Source of the DNA: Algisphaera agarilytica
GTDB lineage: Bacteria > Planctomycetota > Phycisphaerae > Phycisphaerales > Phycisphaeraceae
DNA length: 64,000 nucleotides
NCBI RefSeq assembly: GCF_014207595.1
Contig: NZ_JACHGY010000001.1
Span: forward strand, 620,001 to 684,000
Direction: 5' to 3'
The notes under the pieces were generated by a model. It had not been told where the DNA came from. It saw only the letters and a list, made by a program, of their open reading frames with translations, and ran no database searches. Made by a program: the position numbers and the translations under genes. This document shows, piece by piece, positions 43,684 to 51,710 of the stretch (positions within the stretch are counted from its first letter, which is position 1; each line of letters begins with the position of its first letter).

Positions 43684-44409
43684 TTACACCACCGCGCCGA
43701 ACTTTCGCGTGCGGTTGGTGTAGGCGTCGAACGCTTTGTCTAACTCAGCCACGTCGAAGTCGGGCCAGCAGACGTCGGCGACGTAGAGCTCGGCGTAGCT
43801 GAGTTGCCAGAGCAGGTAGTTGCTTAGGCGCATCTCGCCGGCGGTGCGGATCAACAGGTCCGGGTCGGGGAGGCCGGCGGTGTAGAGGTGGTTGCTAATG
43901 GTCTCAGGGGTGATGTCGGCGGGCGTCATCAGGCCGGCCTGGACCTTCTGGGCGATGGTCTGCACCGCGTCGGTGATCTCGGTCCGGCTGCCGTAGTTGA
44001 GCGCCAGGGCCATGGTCAGCCCGGTGTTGCCCTCGGTCATCGCGGCGGTGGCGTCGAGCTCATCGAGGACTTTTTCGGGCAGGCCTTCGCGTCGGCCGAC
44101 CTGGATGAACCGCACGTTGTTTTCGAGGAACAGCGGGCGTTCGGAGACGAGGTACTCGACGTACAGATCCATCAGGAAGCTGACTTCGTCGTGGCTGCGG
44201 GTCCAGTTCTCGGTGCTGAACGAGTAGAGCGTGAGCGCTTCGAGTCCGAGGTTCGAGCAATGCGTCACGATCGGCCGAACCGCCTCGGCACCCGCAAGGT
44301 GGCCCTTGCTGCGGTTCATCCCGCGTGCGGTCGCCCACCGGCCGTTGCCATCCATGATGATGGCCAGGTGCTTGGGCAAAGGTTTGGTTTCGTCAGCCAT
44401 GGCATTCAT
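43684..44409 (-). CDS. uppS: Isoprenyl (undecaprenyl) diphosphate synthase
   Basis: UppS makes the C55 lipid carrier for peptidoglycan and other glycans. The 241-residue cis-prenyltransferase has HLAIIMDGNGRWATARG (about 14-30, with the catalytic Asp), SFSTENWTRS, LALNYGSRTEI and the DLLIRTAGEMRLSNYLLWQ segment with AELYV near the end. All conserved regions are present. It starts 6 bp after the purA stop, so the two are co-translated. ATG 44400 is an alternative start. Confidence 0.95.
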   Translation of the reverse strand: MNAMADETKPLPKHLAIIMDGNGRWATARGMNRSKGHLAGAEAVRPIVTHCSNLGLEALTLYSFSTENWTRSHDEVSFLMDLYVEYLVSERPLFLENNVRFIQVGRREGLPEKVLDELDATAAMTEGNTGLTMALALNYGSRTEITDAVQTIAQKVQAGLMTPADITPETISNHLYTAGLPDPDLLIRTAGEMRLSNYLLWQLSYAELYVADVCWPDFDVAELDKAFDAYTNRTRKFGAVV

Positions 44410-44415
44410 GCTCTG

Positions 44416-45804
44416 TTAACGAAAGATGCTTTGAGAGCGCTTGGGTCCCACGCTCACCATCACAATCGGCACGCCGAGGAAGTCTTCGACAAACTTCAGG
44501 TAGCCGCGGGCCGCTTCGGGGAGCTGGTCGTAGTCGGTGCATTCGGTCACATCTTCGGGAAAACCCGGAAGCGTTTCGTAGACCGGCTTCGCCTTGGAGA
44601 ATACGCCGATGTCGGCCGGGAAGTTCGTGGTGCGCTGCCCGTCGATCTCGTAAGCCGTGCAGACCTTCAGTTTGGGCAGGCCGGCGAGGACGTCGAGCAG
44701 CATGATCGCCATGCCGGTCGCGCCGCTGACGGTGGCGGTGTATTTCAGGGCGACGAGGTCGAGCCAGCCGGTGCGGCGGGGTCGGCCGGTGGTGGTTCCG
44801 AACTCGCGGCCGACCTGGCGGATGCGTTCGCCGGTCTCGTCGTCGAGCTGGGTGGGCATGGGCCCGCCGCCGACGCGGGTCTGGTAGGCCTTGACGATGC
44901 CGATGACGTTGGTGACGTGGTGCCCCGCGACGCCGGTGCCGGTGTGCACGCCCAGCGACGAGCAGTTGCTGGAGGTGACATACGGGTAGGTGCCGTGGTC
45001 GATGTCGAGCAGCGTGGCGTTGGCACCCTCGAAGAGGATGCGGTCGCCCTTCTGGATACGGTCGTGCAGCACGCCCGCGCCGTCGGTGAGGTGGGGAACC
45101 AGTTGCTCGGCCAGCGGCTTGAGCCAGGCGAGCAACTCATCAACATTGATCGGCGTGAACGCTTCGTTGGCGTACTGGGCCAGCGCCGCGAGCGTGGCGT
45201 TCTTGATCGGGACGATGCGGTGCAGCTTGTGCTTGAGCTCGTCGAAGTCCTTGAGGTCGCTCATCCGCACAGCGGTCGAGCGCAGCGCCTTGTCGGCGTA
45301 GCACGGCCCGATGCCGCGGCCGGTGGTGCCGATGCCTTCGATCGTTTGATCCAAGGCGTTGGGCATGACGTAGGCCGCTTCCTGCAAAGCATCTTGCGCT
45401 TTGTGGTACGGCATGACGACGTGGGCGCGGTCGCTGATGACGAAGTTGTCGTCGAGCTTGAGTTCCTGGGCGCGGAGGCCGGTGATTTCTTTGACGACTT
45501 GCTCGGGGTCGATGACGACGCCGTTGCCGAGCACGTTAAGCTTGTCGGGGTAGAGGATGCCCGAGGGGATGAGGTGCAGGGCGTACTTCTTGTCGCCGAC
45601 GCAGACGGTGTGGCCCGCGTTGGCTCCACCGTTGTACCGGGCGACGACATCGAAGCCGGCGGTGAGCAGGTCGACGACTTTGCCCTTGCCTTCGTCGCCC
45701 CATTGGAGGCCCACCACGGCGGCGTGGCCGGGCTTGAGGTTCAGGCGGTCGATCATGTCTTGCACCTCGGCGGAGGGTGCGGCGGAACTCGTGGTGGTGG
45801 CCAT
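44416..45804 (-). CDS. purA: Adenylosuccinate synthetase
   Basis: PurA makes adenylosuccinate from IMP, aspartate and GTP, the step before PurB. The 462-residue protein has the GTP-binding QWGDEGKGKVVD near residue 34, YNGGANAGHTV, GTTGRGIGPCYADK, and a long VTSSNCSSLGVHTGTGV segment. A 30-residue Ala/Ser-rich N-terminal extension precedes the core. Start 45804 is chosen because the GDEGKGK distance is normal from there. It is the first gene of a purA-uppS pair. Confidence 0.95.
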   Translation of the reverse strand: MATTTSSAAPSAEVQDMIDRLNLKPGHAAVVGLQWGDEGKGKVVDLLTAGFDVVARYNGGANAGHTVCVGDKKYALHLIPSGILYPDKLNVLGNGVVIDPEQVVKEITGLRAQELKLDDNFVISDRAHVVMPYHKAQDALQEAAYVMPNALDQTIEGIGTTGRGIGPCYADKALRSTAVRMSDLKDFDELKHKLHRIVPIKNATLAALAQYANEAFTPINVDELLAWLKPLAEQLVPHLTDGAGVLHDRIQKGDRILFEGANATLLDIDHGTYPYVTSSNCSSLGVHTGTGVAGHHVTNVIGIVKAYQTRVGGGPMPTQLDDETGERIRQVGREFGTTTGRPRRTGWLDLVALKYTATVSGATGMAIMLLDVLAGLPKLKVCTAYEIDGQRTTNFPADIGVFSKAKPVYETLPGFPEDVTECTDYDQLPEAARGYLKFVEDFLGVPIVMVSVGPKRSQSIFR

Positions 45805-45962
45805 CGGCGGAGATTCTCGGAGCGGGGTGCGGAGCGCCCGGGCGGGTCGGGGGCGGGTCACGGGGCCCAGCGGTCGGCCGGGACGCCCAAGCTGGGCATC
45901 TTAACACCTGTGATAACTCGACCCAAACCGTGGTCCAGGGGTCAGATTTCGTGGTGTACCCC

Positions 45963-46027
45963 GTAGGTCAGGCATGCTTGCCTGACGCGAGTGACAAAGC
46001 CGTGTCAGGCAAGCATGCCTGACCTAC
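45963..46027. repeat. REP palindrome, family of the RAYT transposase, copy 1
   Basis: GTAGGTCAGGCATGCTTGCC then TGAC at the left is mirrored by GTCAGGCAAGCATGCCTGAC then CTAC at the right. It lies between purA and the uracil-DNA glycosylase gene. Two more copies follow at 46895 and 47539. Confidence 0.9.
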
Positions 46028-46074
46028 CGAGAGAGACATTGCCCCGCAAATCCGGTGCGGTATGCTGGTCACCA

Positions 46075-46884
46075 ATGAGCGATGTACGCACAGCACGGGT
46101 TCTGCGGCAGCACGTCGAAACCGATCGGCTGCTCGGGGTCGATGCGGTGCCTCGAGGGGCCGTCGTCCCCGTCCAGGCCCCGCCTGCTGCGGCAGAACCC
46201 GCCATGCCACGCCCGGCAGCGACGCCCGCCGCCGCTCCTGCACGTCCCACACCCACTCCACCCCGCCGCCCCACCGGCCCCGTGCCACAAGACCGCGAAG
46301 GCAAGGCCGCAGCTCTCGCCGAACTGGCCAACGAACACGCCCAGTACTGCAACTTCTGCCTGAACAACCCCGGCTACACCCAGATCGTCTTCGGCGAAGG
46401 CGATCCCGAAGCCCAGCTCATGATCGTCGGCGAAGGCCCGGGCGCCGAAGAAGACCGCCAGGGTCGGCCGTTCGTCGGGGCCTCGGGCCAACTGCTCGAG
46501 AAACAGCTCGGCGCGATGGGCCTGAGCCGAGAGCAGGTGTACATCGCCAACGTGGTGAAGTCGCGCCCGCCGAACAACCGCACGCCCACCCCCGCCGAGG
46601 CGGCCGACTGCGGCATCTACCTCAAACGCCAGATCGAGATCATCGCCCCGAAGGCCATCCTCACCCTCGGCGGCCCCGCGGCCAAGTACCTGCTCGACAC
46701 CACCACCGGCGTCACCCGCCTCCGCGGCAACTGGCACACCTACCACGACGCCGACCCGCCGATCCCGGTCATGCCCACGTTCCACCCCGCGTACCTGCTG
46801 CGCTCCTACACCCCCGAAAACCGCCGCACGGTTTGGGGGGATTTGCAGAAAGTGATGGAGCGGTTGGGACTGCCTGCGAAGTAA
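46075..46884 (+). CDS. Uracil-DNA glycosylase, family 4 (iron-sulfur)
   Basis: The 269-residue protein removes uracil from DNA. After a Pro/Ala-rich N-terminal 85 residues it has YCNFCLNNPGYTQIVFGEGD (two cluster cysteines), LMIVGEGPGAEEDRQGRPFV and GASGQLLEKQL, NVVKSRPPNNRTPTPAEA with a third Cys nearby (ADCGIYL), ILTLGGPAAKYLL and MPTFHPAYLLRS. These are family-4 motifs. ATG 46075 is preferred: the earlier 45991 start would lie within the REP. REP copies bracket the gene on both sides. Confidence 0.92.
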   Translation: MSDVRTARVLRQHVETDRLLGVDAVPRGAVVPVQAPPAAAEPAMPRPAATPAAAPARPTPTPPRRPTGPVPQDREGKAAALAELANEHAQYCNFCLNNPGYTQIVFGEGDPEAQLMIVGEGPGAEEDRQGRPFVGASGQLLEKQLGAMGLSREQVYIANVVKSRPPNNRTPTPAEAADCGIYLKRQIEIIAPKAILTLGGPAAKYLLDTTTGVTRLRGNWHTYHDADPPIPVMPTFHPAYLLRSYTPENRRTVWGDLQKVMERLGLPAK

Positions 46885-46894
46885 TCTTCTCTTC

Positions 46895-46963
46895 GTAGGT
46901 CAGGCATGCTTGCCTGACACCGGTTAGGGAGAAAGACACGTCAGTCAGGCATGCCTGACCTAC
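46895..46963. repeat. REP palindrome, copy 2
   Basis: GTAGGTCAGGCATGCTTGCC then TGAC is mirrored by GTCAGGCATGCCTGACCTAC at 46944-46963. It lies 11 bp after the glycosylase stop and 9 bp before the RAYT start. Confidence 0.9.
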
Positions 46964-46972
46964 AATGGCAGC

Positions 46973-47542
46973 ATGCCTAATTTCCGGAGGAATTTCGTTG
47001 AAGGCGGCACCTTCTTCTTCACGGTGGTTACAGGCAGACGACTCCCAATTTTTGCAGATCCCGGTGCCGTGGATTTACTCCGTGATGCGATCCGTGAAAC
47101 GAAGGAATGCCTGCCGTTCGAGATCGTCGCCTCGGCGATCTTGCCAGATCACCTCCACATGATCTGGGCTCTTCCGACGGGCGACTCCCGTTTTGACCGG
47201 CGATGGTCGAGTATCAAACGGAATTTCACTGAACGTTGGCTAAGCCGCAACGCCGTGGAAAACGAGATTTCGGTTAGCCGCCAACGCGAACGCCGCCGTG
47301 GAGTTTGGCAGCCGCGATACATCGAACACACGCTGCGCGATGAAGCGGATTTGGAGAACCACGTTGGCTACATCCATTTCAACCCGGTCAAGCACGGCTA
47401 CGTGAAACAGCCGATTGACTGGCCGTACTCTTCGCTACATCGTTATGTGGAAAGAGGTTGGTTGACGCCGGATTGGGGTTGTGGCTTAAACGATCCCGAT
47501 CAAATTCAACAGAACATAGACATCGATCTGCTGGACCCGTAG
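46973..47542 (+). CDS. REP-associated tyrosine transposase (RAYT, TnpA_REP)
   Basis: The 189-residue protein has the HUH histidine motif LPDHLHMIWALP (about 60-71), SIKRNFTERWLS, the GVWQPRYIEHTLRDEAD segment and the catalytic tyrosine region HVGYIHFNPVKHGYV. It ends with DWPYSSLHRYVERGW. These are typical of RAYTs, single-copy Y1 transposases thought to mobilise REP palindromes. REP copies lie immediately before (46895-46963) and after it. The last copy overlaps the gene: the TAG stop at 47540-47542 is part of the repeat's GTAGG start. A GGAGG-like site follows the ATG and not before it, so start signals are weak. Confidence 0.93.
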   Translation: MPNFRRNFVEGGTFFFTVVTGRRLPIFADPGAVDLLRDAIRETKECLPFEIVASAILPDHLHMIWALPTGDSRFDRRWSSIKRNFTERWLSRNAVENEISVSRQRERRRGVWQPRYIEHTLRDEADLENHVGYIHFNPVKHGYVKQPIDWPYSSLHRYVERGWLTPDWGCGLNDPDQIQQNIDIDLLDP

Positions 47543-47606
47543 GTCAGGCATGCTTGCCTGACGCAAGTTACAGAAAGGCCGTGTCAGGCAGGCATGCCTG
47601 ACCTAC
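47539..47606. repeat. REP palindrome, copy 3, overlapping the RAYT stop codon
   Basis: GTAGGTCAGGCATGCTTGCC then TGAC at 47539 is mirrored by GTCAGGCAGGCATGCCTGAC then CTAC ending at 47606. Its first bases supply the transposase stop. It ends 11 bp from the end of serA. Confidence 0.9.
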
Positions 47607-47616
47607 ATCAATAGCA

Positions 47617-49305
47617 TCAAGCTTCGGGCAGATGCACCGATGCGATCTTCAGGATGCCTTCGCGTTCGCCGAGGGCGTCGTTGAGTTCGTAGCTGGCGGC
47701 CTCGTCGAGTTTGAGGAGCATGAGCGCGGTGGCGCCGCTGCCGTCGGCGTTTTCGCGGCGGCTGATGGTCATGTCGGCGATATTGACGCCGGCCTTGCCG
47801 AACTCGGAGCCGACCAGGCCGATCATGCCGGGGCGGTCGTCGTTCTGGATGATGGCCATGTGCCCGGCGGGGACCATGTCCATGGCGTAGCCGTTGATCT
47901 CGACGACGCGGGGCTGCAGGTCGTCGTAGACCCGGCCGACGATCTTGCGGACCTTGTCGGCCTCGTGGTCGGGGGCGTCGTCGACACAGCCCTTGGGGCC
48001 GTGGATGGTGAAGGTGAGCTGGGTCGGGGCGGACTTGGCGTGGTCGAGTTTGGTGATGCGGGTCTCGATGTCGCGGCTGTCGGCGATGCTGCCGACGTTG
48101 ATGACGTTTAGGGGCGTGTCGAAGTGGCGTTGCAGGAGGCCGACGAGCGCGGTGCGTTCGATGGTGCCGGCGGCGGGGCCGAGCTCGACGCCGCAGATCT
48201 CGATGTCGAGTTCGCTGACGCCGCGGGTGACCATCGGGCTGATCAGGCGGGCCATGCGGTCGGCGAGGCTGACGTAGGCGGCCTGCTGATCGGTAAGGTC
48301 GACGCGGACGCCGCCGGCGTTGACCGCCCCGCTGATGCCTTCGCCGCGGAGGTAGGACAAGCAGGCTTTCGCGGCATCCACGGACACCGCGGTCTGGGCT
48401 TCTTCGGTGCTCGCGCCCAGGTGCGGGGTGACGAGGATGTTCGGGTGGGTGCGGAGTGGGCTGTCCTCGGCGGGCGGCTCGCTGGTGAAGACGTCGAGCG
48501 CCGCGCCGGCACACTGGCCGGAGTCGCAGGCGGCGACGATGTCGGTCTCATCGACGATCCCGCCGCGGGCGGCGTTGACGACGTAGACACCCTTCTTGCA
48601 GAGGGCAAAGGTCTCGGCGTTGAGCATGCCGGTGGTCTCGGGCGTCTTGGGCACGTGGAAGGACATGACGTCGACGTGGGGCACCATCTCTTCGAAGGTG
48701 CGGAAGGTCTTGACGGTGTGGCTGCCGAGCTGGATGTCGGTGTTGACGAAGGGGTCGTAGCCCACGACGGTCATGCCGAAGGCCAGCGCACGCTCGGCGA
48801 AGGTGCGGCCGATGCGCCCGAGGCCCACGACGCCGACGGTCATGCCGTGGAGTTGCCGGCCCTTGAATTTGTTGCGGTCCCAGCCGCCGTCGCTCATGGT
48901 CTTGTAGGCCGGGCCGACCTTGCGGAGCAGGGCCATCATGAGGGTGAAGGCGTGCTCGGCGGTGGTGATGGTCGAGGCCTCGGCGGTGTTGACGACGAGG
49001 ATGCCCTTGTCGGTCGCCGCGGCGAGGTCGATGTTGTCGACGCCGACGCCGGCCCGGGCGATGACCTTGAGGTTGCCGGGGTTCTCGAGCATGGCGGGGG
49101 TGACTTTGATGCCCGAGCGGACGGCCATGGCGTGGACGCCGCCGGCGGCGAGGAGCTTGCCGACCTCTTCATCGACGGCTTCCTGGCCCTTTTCCTTCTT
49201 GAGGTCGACCAGGTCGGGGCGGTCCAGCAGCGTCGCGTCGGACTGGCTGTTGATGAAGTCGAGGCCCTCTTGGGCGAGTTTGTCGGCGGCGAGTAGGGTG
49301 AACAT
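47617..49305 (-). CDS. serA: D-3-phosphoglycerate dehydrogenase
   Basis: SerA starts serine synthesis. The 562-residue protein has the 2-hydroxyacid dehydrogenase fold with VIARAGVGVDNIDL, the NAD-binding VGVVGLGRIGRTFAERA, the catalytic region NAARGGIVDETD and HLGASTEEAQTAV (His with Arg and Glu). It continues with an ASB-type intervening domain and a C-terminal ACT domain (MAIIQNDDRPGMIGLVGSEF, then NIADMTISRREN). This long form resembles the Mycobacterium-type enzyme and may be serine-inhibited. It lies alone, followed by a REP. Confidence 0.94.
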   Translation of the reverse strand: MFTLLAADKLAQEGLDFINSQSDATLLDRPDLVDLKKEKGQEAVDEEVGKLLAAGGVHAMAVRSGIKVTPAMLENPGNLKVIARAGVGVDNIDLAAATDKGILVVNTAEASTITTAEHAFTLMMALLRKVGPAYKTMSDGGWDRNKFKGRQLHGMTVGVVGLGRIGRTFAERALAFGMTVVGYDPFVNTDIQLGSHTVKTFRTFEEMVPHVDVMSFHVPKTPETTGMLNAETFALCKKGVYVVNAARGGIVDETDIVAACDSGQCAGAALDVFTSEPPAEDSPLRTHPNILVTPHLGASTEEAQTAVSVDAAKACLSYLRGEGISGAVNAGGVRVDLTDQQAAYVSLADRMARLISPMVTRGVSELDIEICGVELGPAAGTIERTALVGLLQRHFDTPLNVINVGSIADSRDIETRITKLDHAKSAPTQLTFTIHGPKGCVDDAPDHEADKVRKIVGRVYDDLQPRVVEINGYAMDMVPAGHMAIIQNDDRPGMIGLVGSEFGKAGVNIADMTISRRENADGSGATALMLLKLDEAASYELNDALGEREGILKIASVHLPEA

Positions 49306-49380
49306 AGCGGGCCTGTGTGGGGGTGGGGATGCGGGAAGCGGGGCATTTTATCAAGTCGGCATCGCCGCGCAGGGCACAAG

Positions 49381-49409
49381 AAAACCCCGGCGGTCACCTT
49401 CCGCCGGGG
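49381..49409 (-). terminator. Terminator of the - strand sulfatase
   Basis: CCCCGGCGG (49385-49393) pairs with CCGCCGGGG (49401-49409). On the - strand it is followed by TTTTCTT. It ends the sulfatase transcript before serA begins. Confidence 0.85.
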
Positions 49410-49448
49410 CCTTGGAGGAATACAAGATGGAGACCGGTGGGATGTCGA

Positions 49449-50996
49449 TCAGTTGGCCGATTGGGCCATCGGCGGGGTCGACCGCTCGCCGCTCTCACGC
49501 CACCGCATGAACTCATCGTACATCTCTTTGACGCGCTCGGCGTGGTCGGGGTGGGTGAGCAGGTTCTGCTCTTCCAGCTCCAACGGGTTGTCGTAGAGGT
49601 TGAACAGGGCGACCTTTTTGAACTCGGTCTGGGGGTGGTTGCTGTCAATGATCAGCTTCCACGGGCCGCGGCGATTGATCAGTTCGTGGTTGCTGCCGCC
49701 CTGCAGCGGGAGGAAGCGGTCCAGGTCGTCCTCGGCCTCGCCCAGCAGCACCGGGAGGAGGCTGAGCGAGTCCATGGCCTGGTTTTTCTTGAGCGTCTGC
49801 CCCAGGACATCGGCGATGGTGGCGACGATGTCGCGGTTTGCCACGGGCTGGGCCGACTCGGAATCAGGAGCGATCTTGCCGGGCCAGACGGCGAAGAAAG
49901 GCACGCGGTGGCCGCCTTCGTGGGGCTGGTTCTTCGAGCCGCGCAGGCCGTTGAACGAGATGTGGCCGAGTTTCTCGGCTTTGCCGTCCCGCAGGCCGCC
50001 GTTGTCCGAGCAGAGGAAGATCAGGGTGTTGTCGTAGACGCCTTGCGCTTTGAGCGCTTCGACGATCGCGCCGACCTGCTGGTCGAAGTCGGCGATGATG
50101 TCGACGTGGGGCGTGGGGCCCTGGCCGGCGATGAGTCGGCCGTTGAACTCCTTGGGGGGCAGGTGCGGGATGTGGACCATCGGGCTCCAGAACACCAGCA
50201 GGAACGGCTTGTCCTGGCCGGCCTGATCTTCGATAAACGCGGCGGCCTTGTCGGCGAGCATCGGGCCCACACGGCGGGTGTCCCAGTGCGAGTCGCCCAC
50301 GCCCGGGCCCTTGTCCGAGACAAAAGCGGGATCGAGCGCGTTGGTCTTATCGAGGTACACAAGCTTGGAGTCGTCGGAGAACGGGTACCAGTCGCCGTTT
50401 TCGTAGGCGGTGTAGAGCGGGCCCTGGATGCCGGCGGGCATGGTGAAGCTGTAGTCGAAGCCGATCTGTTGCGGGCCGCTGCCGACCATGCGGGAGACGT
50501 CGACCTGCTCGGGCTTGGCTTTGTGGTTTGCGCCGCGGTAGACCTCGGTGCCCTTGGCGTTCATGAAGTCGCCGCCGAGGTGGTACTTGCCGATGAAGCC
50601 GGTGGTCAATCCGCCCATCTGCCCGACGCGACCGAGGGTGGCGTCTATCTTGGTGATGGGGGTCTGGCGGAACGAGCTCCACACGCCCCAAGGCGCGACG
50701 CTGCGGTGGTTGAGGTTGCCGGTCATGGCGCAGTAGCGTGTCGGCGAGCACAGCGCGGTGGACGAGTGGCCGTCGCTGAAACGCATGCCTTCAGTAGCCA
50801 AGGCGTCCATGTAGGGCGTGGCGACGAACGGCTCCTTGCCGGTGCGGAGCTTGTGGTAATAGCCCACGTCCCCGGGGCCGAGGTCGTCGGCCATGATGAC
50901 CACGATGTTGGGCGGGGCCTCGGCCACGGCGGGCTTGGCAAAGGTGAGGCAGGCGCAGAGGAGGAGAAAAGCAGGCAGATAAGTATTTAATCTCAT
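49449..50996 (-). CDS. Exported sulfatase, arylsulfatase-like (formylglycine type)
   Basis: The 515-residue protein has a signal peptide (cleavage near AVAEA, about residue 26), the metal site NIVVIMADDLGPGDVGYY and the sulfatase signature ALCSPTRYCAMTGN, whose Cys83 should be converted to formylglycine. FIGKYHLGG is the second metal/substrate motif, and TLIFLCSDNGGLRDG gives the other Asp-Asn ligands. It hydrolyses sulfate esters, probably on polysaccharides. A 120-bp gap separates it from the rhodanese gene. It has its own terminator. Confidence 0.93.
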   Translation of the reverse strand: MRLNTYLPAFLLLCACLTFAKPAVAEAPPNIVVIMADDLGPGDVGYYHKLRTGKEPFVATPYMDALATEGMRFSDGHSSTALCSPTRYCAMTGNLNHRSVAPWGVWSSFRQTPITKIDATLGRVGQMGGLTTGFIGKYHLGGDFMNAKGTEVYRGANHKAKPEQVDVSRMVGSGPQQIGFDYSFTMPAGIQGPLYTAYENGDWYPFSDDSKLVYLDKTNALDPAFVSDKGPGVGDSHWDTRRVGPMLADKAAAFIEDQAGQDKPFLLVFWSPMVHIPHLPPKEFNGRLIAGQGPTPHVDIIADFDQQVGAIVEALKAQGVYDNTLIFLCSDNGGLRDGKAEKLGHISFNGLRGSKNQPHEGGHRVPFFAVWPGKIAPDSESAQPVANRDIVATIADVLGQTLKKNQAMDSLSLLPVLLGEAEDDLDRFLPLQGGSNHELINRRGPWKLIIDSNHPQTEFKKVALFNLYDNPLELEEQNLLTHPDHAERVKEMYDEFMRWRESGERSTPPMAQSAN

Positions 50997-51116
50997 GCAG
51001 ACAGTTTACCAACGGCAAAAAATCCTGACCAGCATTTCACCCATGAAATCGATTCGGGGCGCGAAAACAGGGGAAATGGGCAATCCCGCGTTCGGTGCTG
51101 CCGCCTGAAATCCGCC

Positions 51117-51680
51117 TCAGCCGGGGGACGCGACGCGGTTCCACGGCATCTTGCCCAGCAGGATCGCCATGCCGCACCAGCCGCTGGCCCCCGCGAAAAA
51201 CAGACCGCAACCCACGAAGGCCGGGACCGCCAAAAACCACGGCGAGACCGTCACCCCCAGCAGCACGCCCGTCGCCACCAGTCCCCCCGCGACCATCTGC
51301 ACCTGCCGCATCACATCGATCTTCGGGGCAGAGGCGCTGCGCTCCACCGGCCGCCCCGCCGCCTTCCACGCCTCGATGCCGCCCGCCAGGTGGAAGACCT
51401 GCGTCTCGCCGTTCGCCTGGCTGAACCGCCCCGATGCGTCGGCCGAGCGTTTGCCGCCTTTGCAATGAAACACCAATCGCTGCCCCGGATGCTTGTCACG
51501 CAGCGCTTTCCCGTCGAACGACGACAACGCCATCGACGCACTCCCCTCGATCCGCTCGGCGGCCCGCTCGAACGGCTCACGCACATCAACCAACACGATC
51601 TCGCCATTGGCCAGCGACGCCTGCACGTCTGCCGGGGAAAGGTCGATCGGGGTGACGGGTTCGGAGGTTGCAACATTCAT
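51117..51680 (-). CDS. Rhodanese-domain protein with a DUF2892-like membrane region
   Basis: The 187-residue protein has a rhodanese domain (VLVDVREPFERAAERI, active-site loop VFHCKGGKRS with Cys73, HLAGGIEAWKAAGRPV). A two-helix hydrophobic C-terminus follows (MVAGGLVATGVLLGV, then VGCGLFFAGASGWCGMAILL) of the DUF2892 type. It likely moves sulfur at the membrane. A conserved Cys in GWCGM is notable. It lies 30 bp after hemL in the same direction and may be co-transcribed. Confidence 0.9.
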   Translation of the reverse strand: MNVATSEPVTPIDLSPADVQASLANGEIVLVDVREPFERAAERIEGSASMALSSFDGKALRDKHPGQRLVFHCKGGKRSADASGRFSQANGETQVFHLAGGIEAWKAAGRPVERSASAPKIDVMRQVQMVAGGLVATGVLLGVTVSPWFLAVPAFVGCGLFFAGASGWCGMAILLGKMPWNRVASPG

Positions 51681-51710
51681 CTCAAGCTCCTGTGTTTGAG
51701 GTGATGACCA

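Noticed and set aside
43888-45966. 692-codon frame antisense to uppS and purA
   Set aside because: Both complementary genes have complete catalytic motifs. The frame has biased composition (Val, Gly, Asp, Arg) and no homology that I recognise.
46895-47606. Treating the RAYT and repeats as an IS200/IS605 element
   Set aside because: The protein fits the RAYT group (PDHLHMIW, YIHFNPVKHGYV), there is no TnpB, and the flanks are symmetric REPs and not IS200-type ends.
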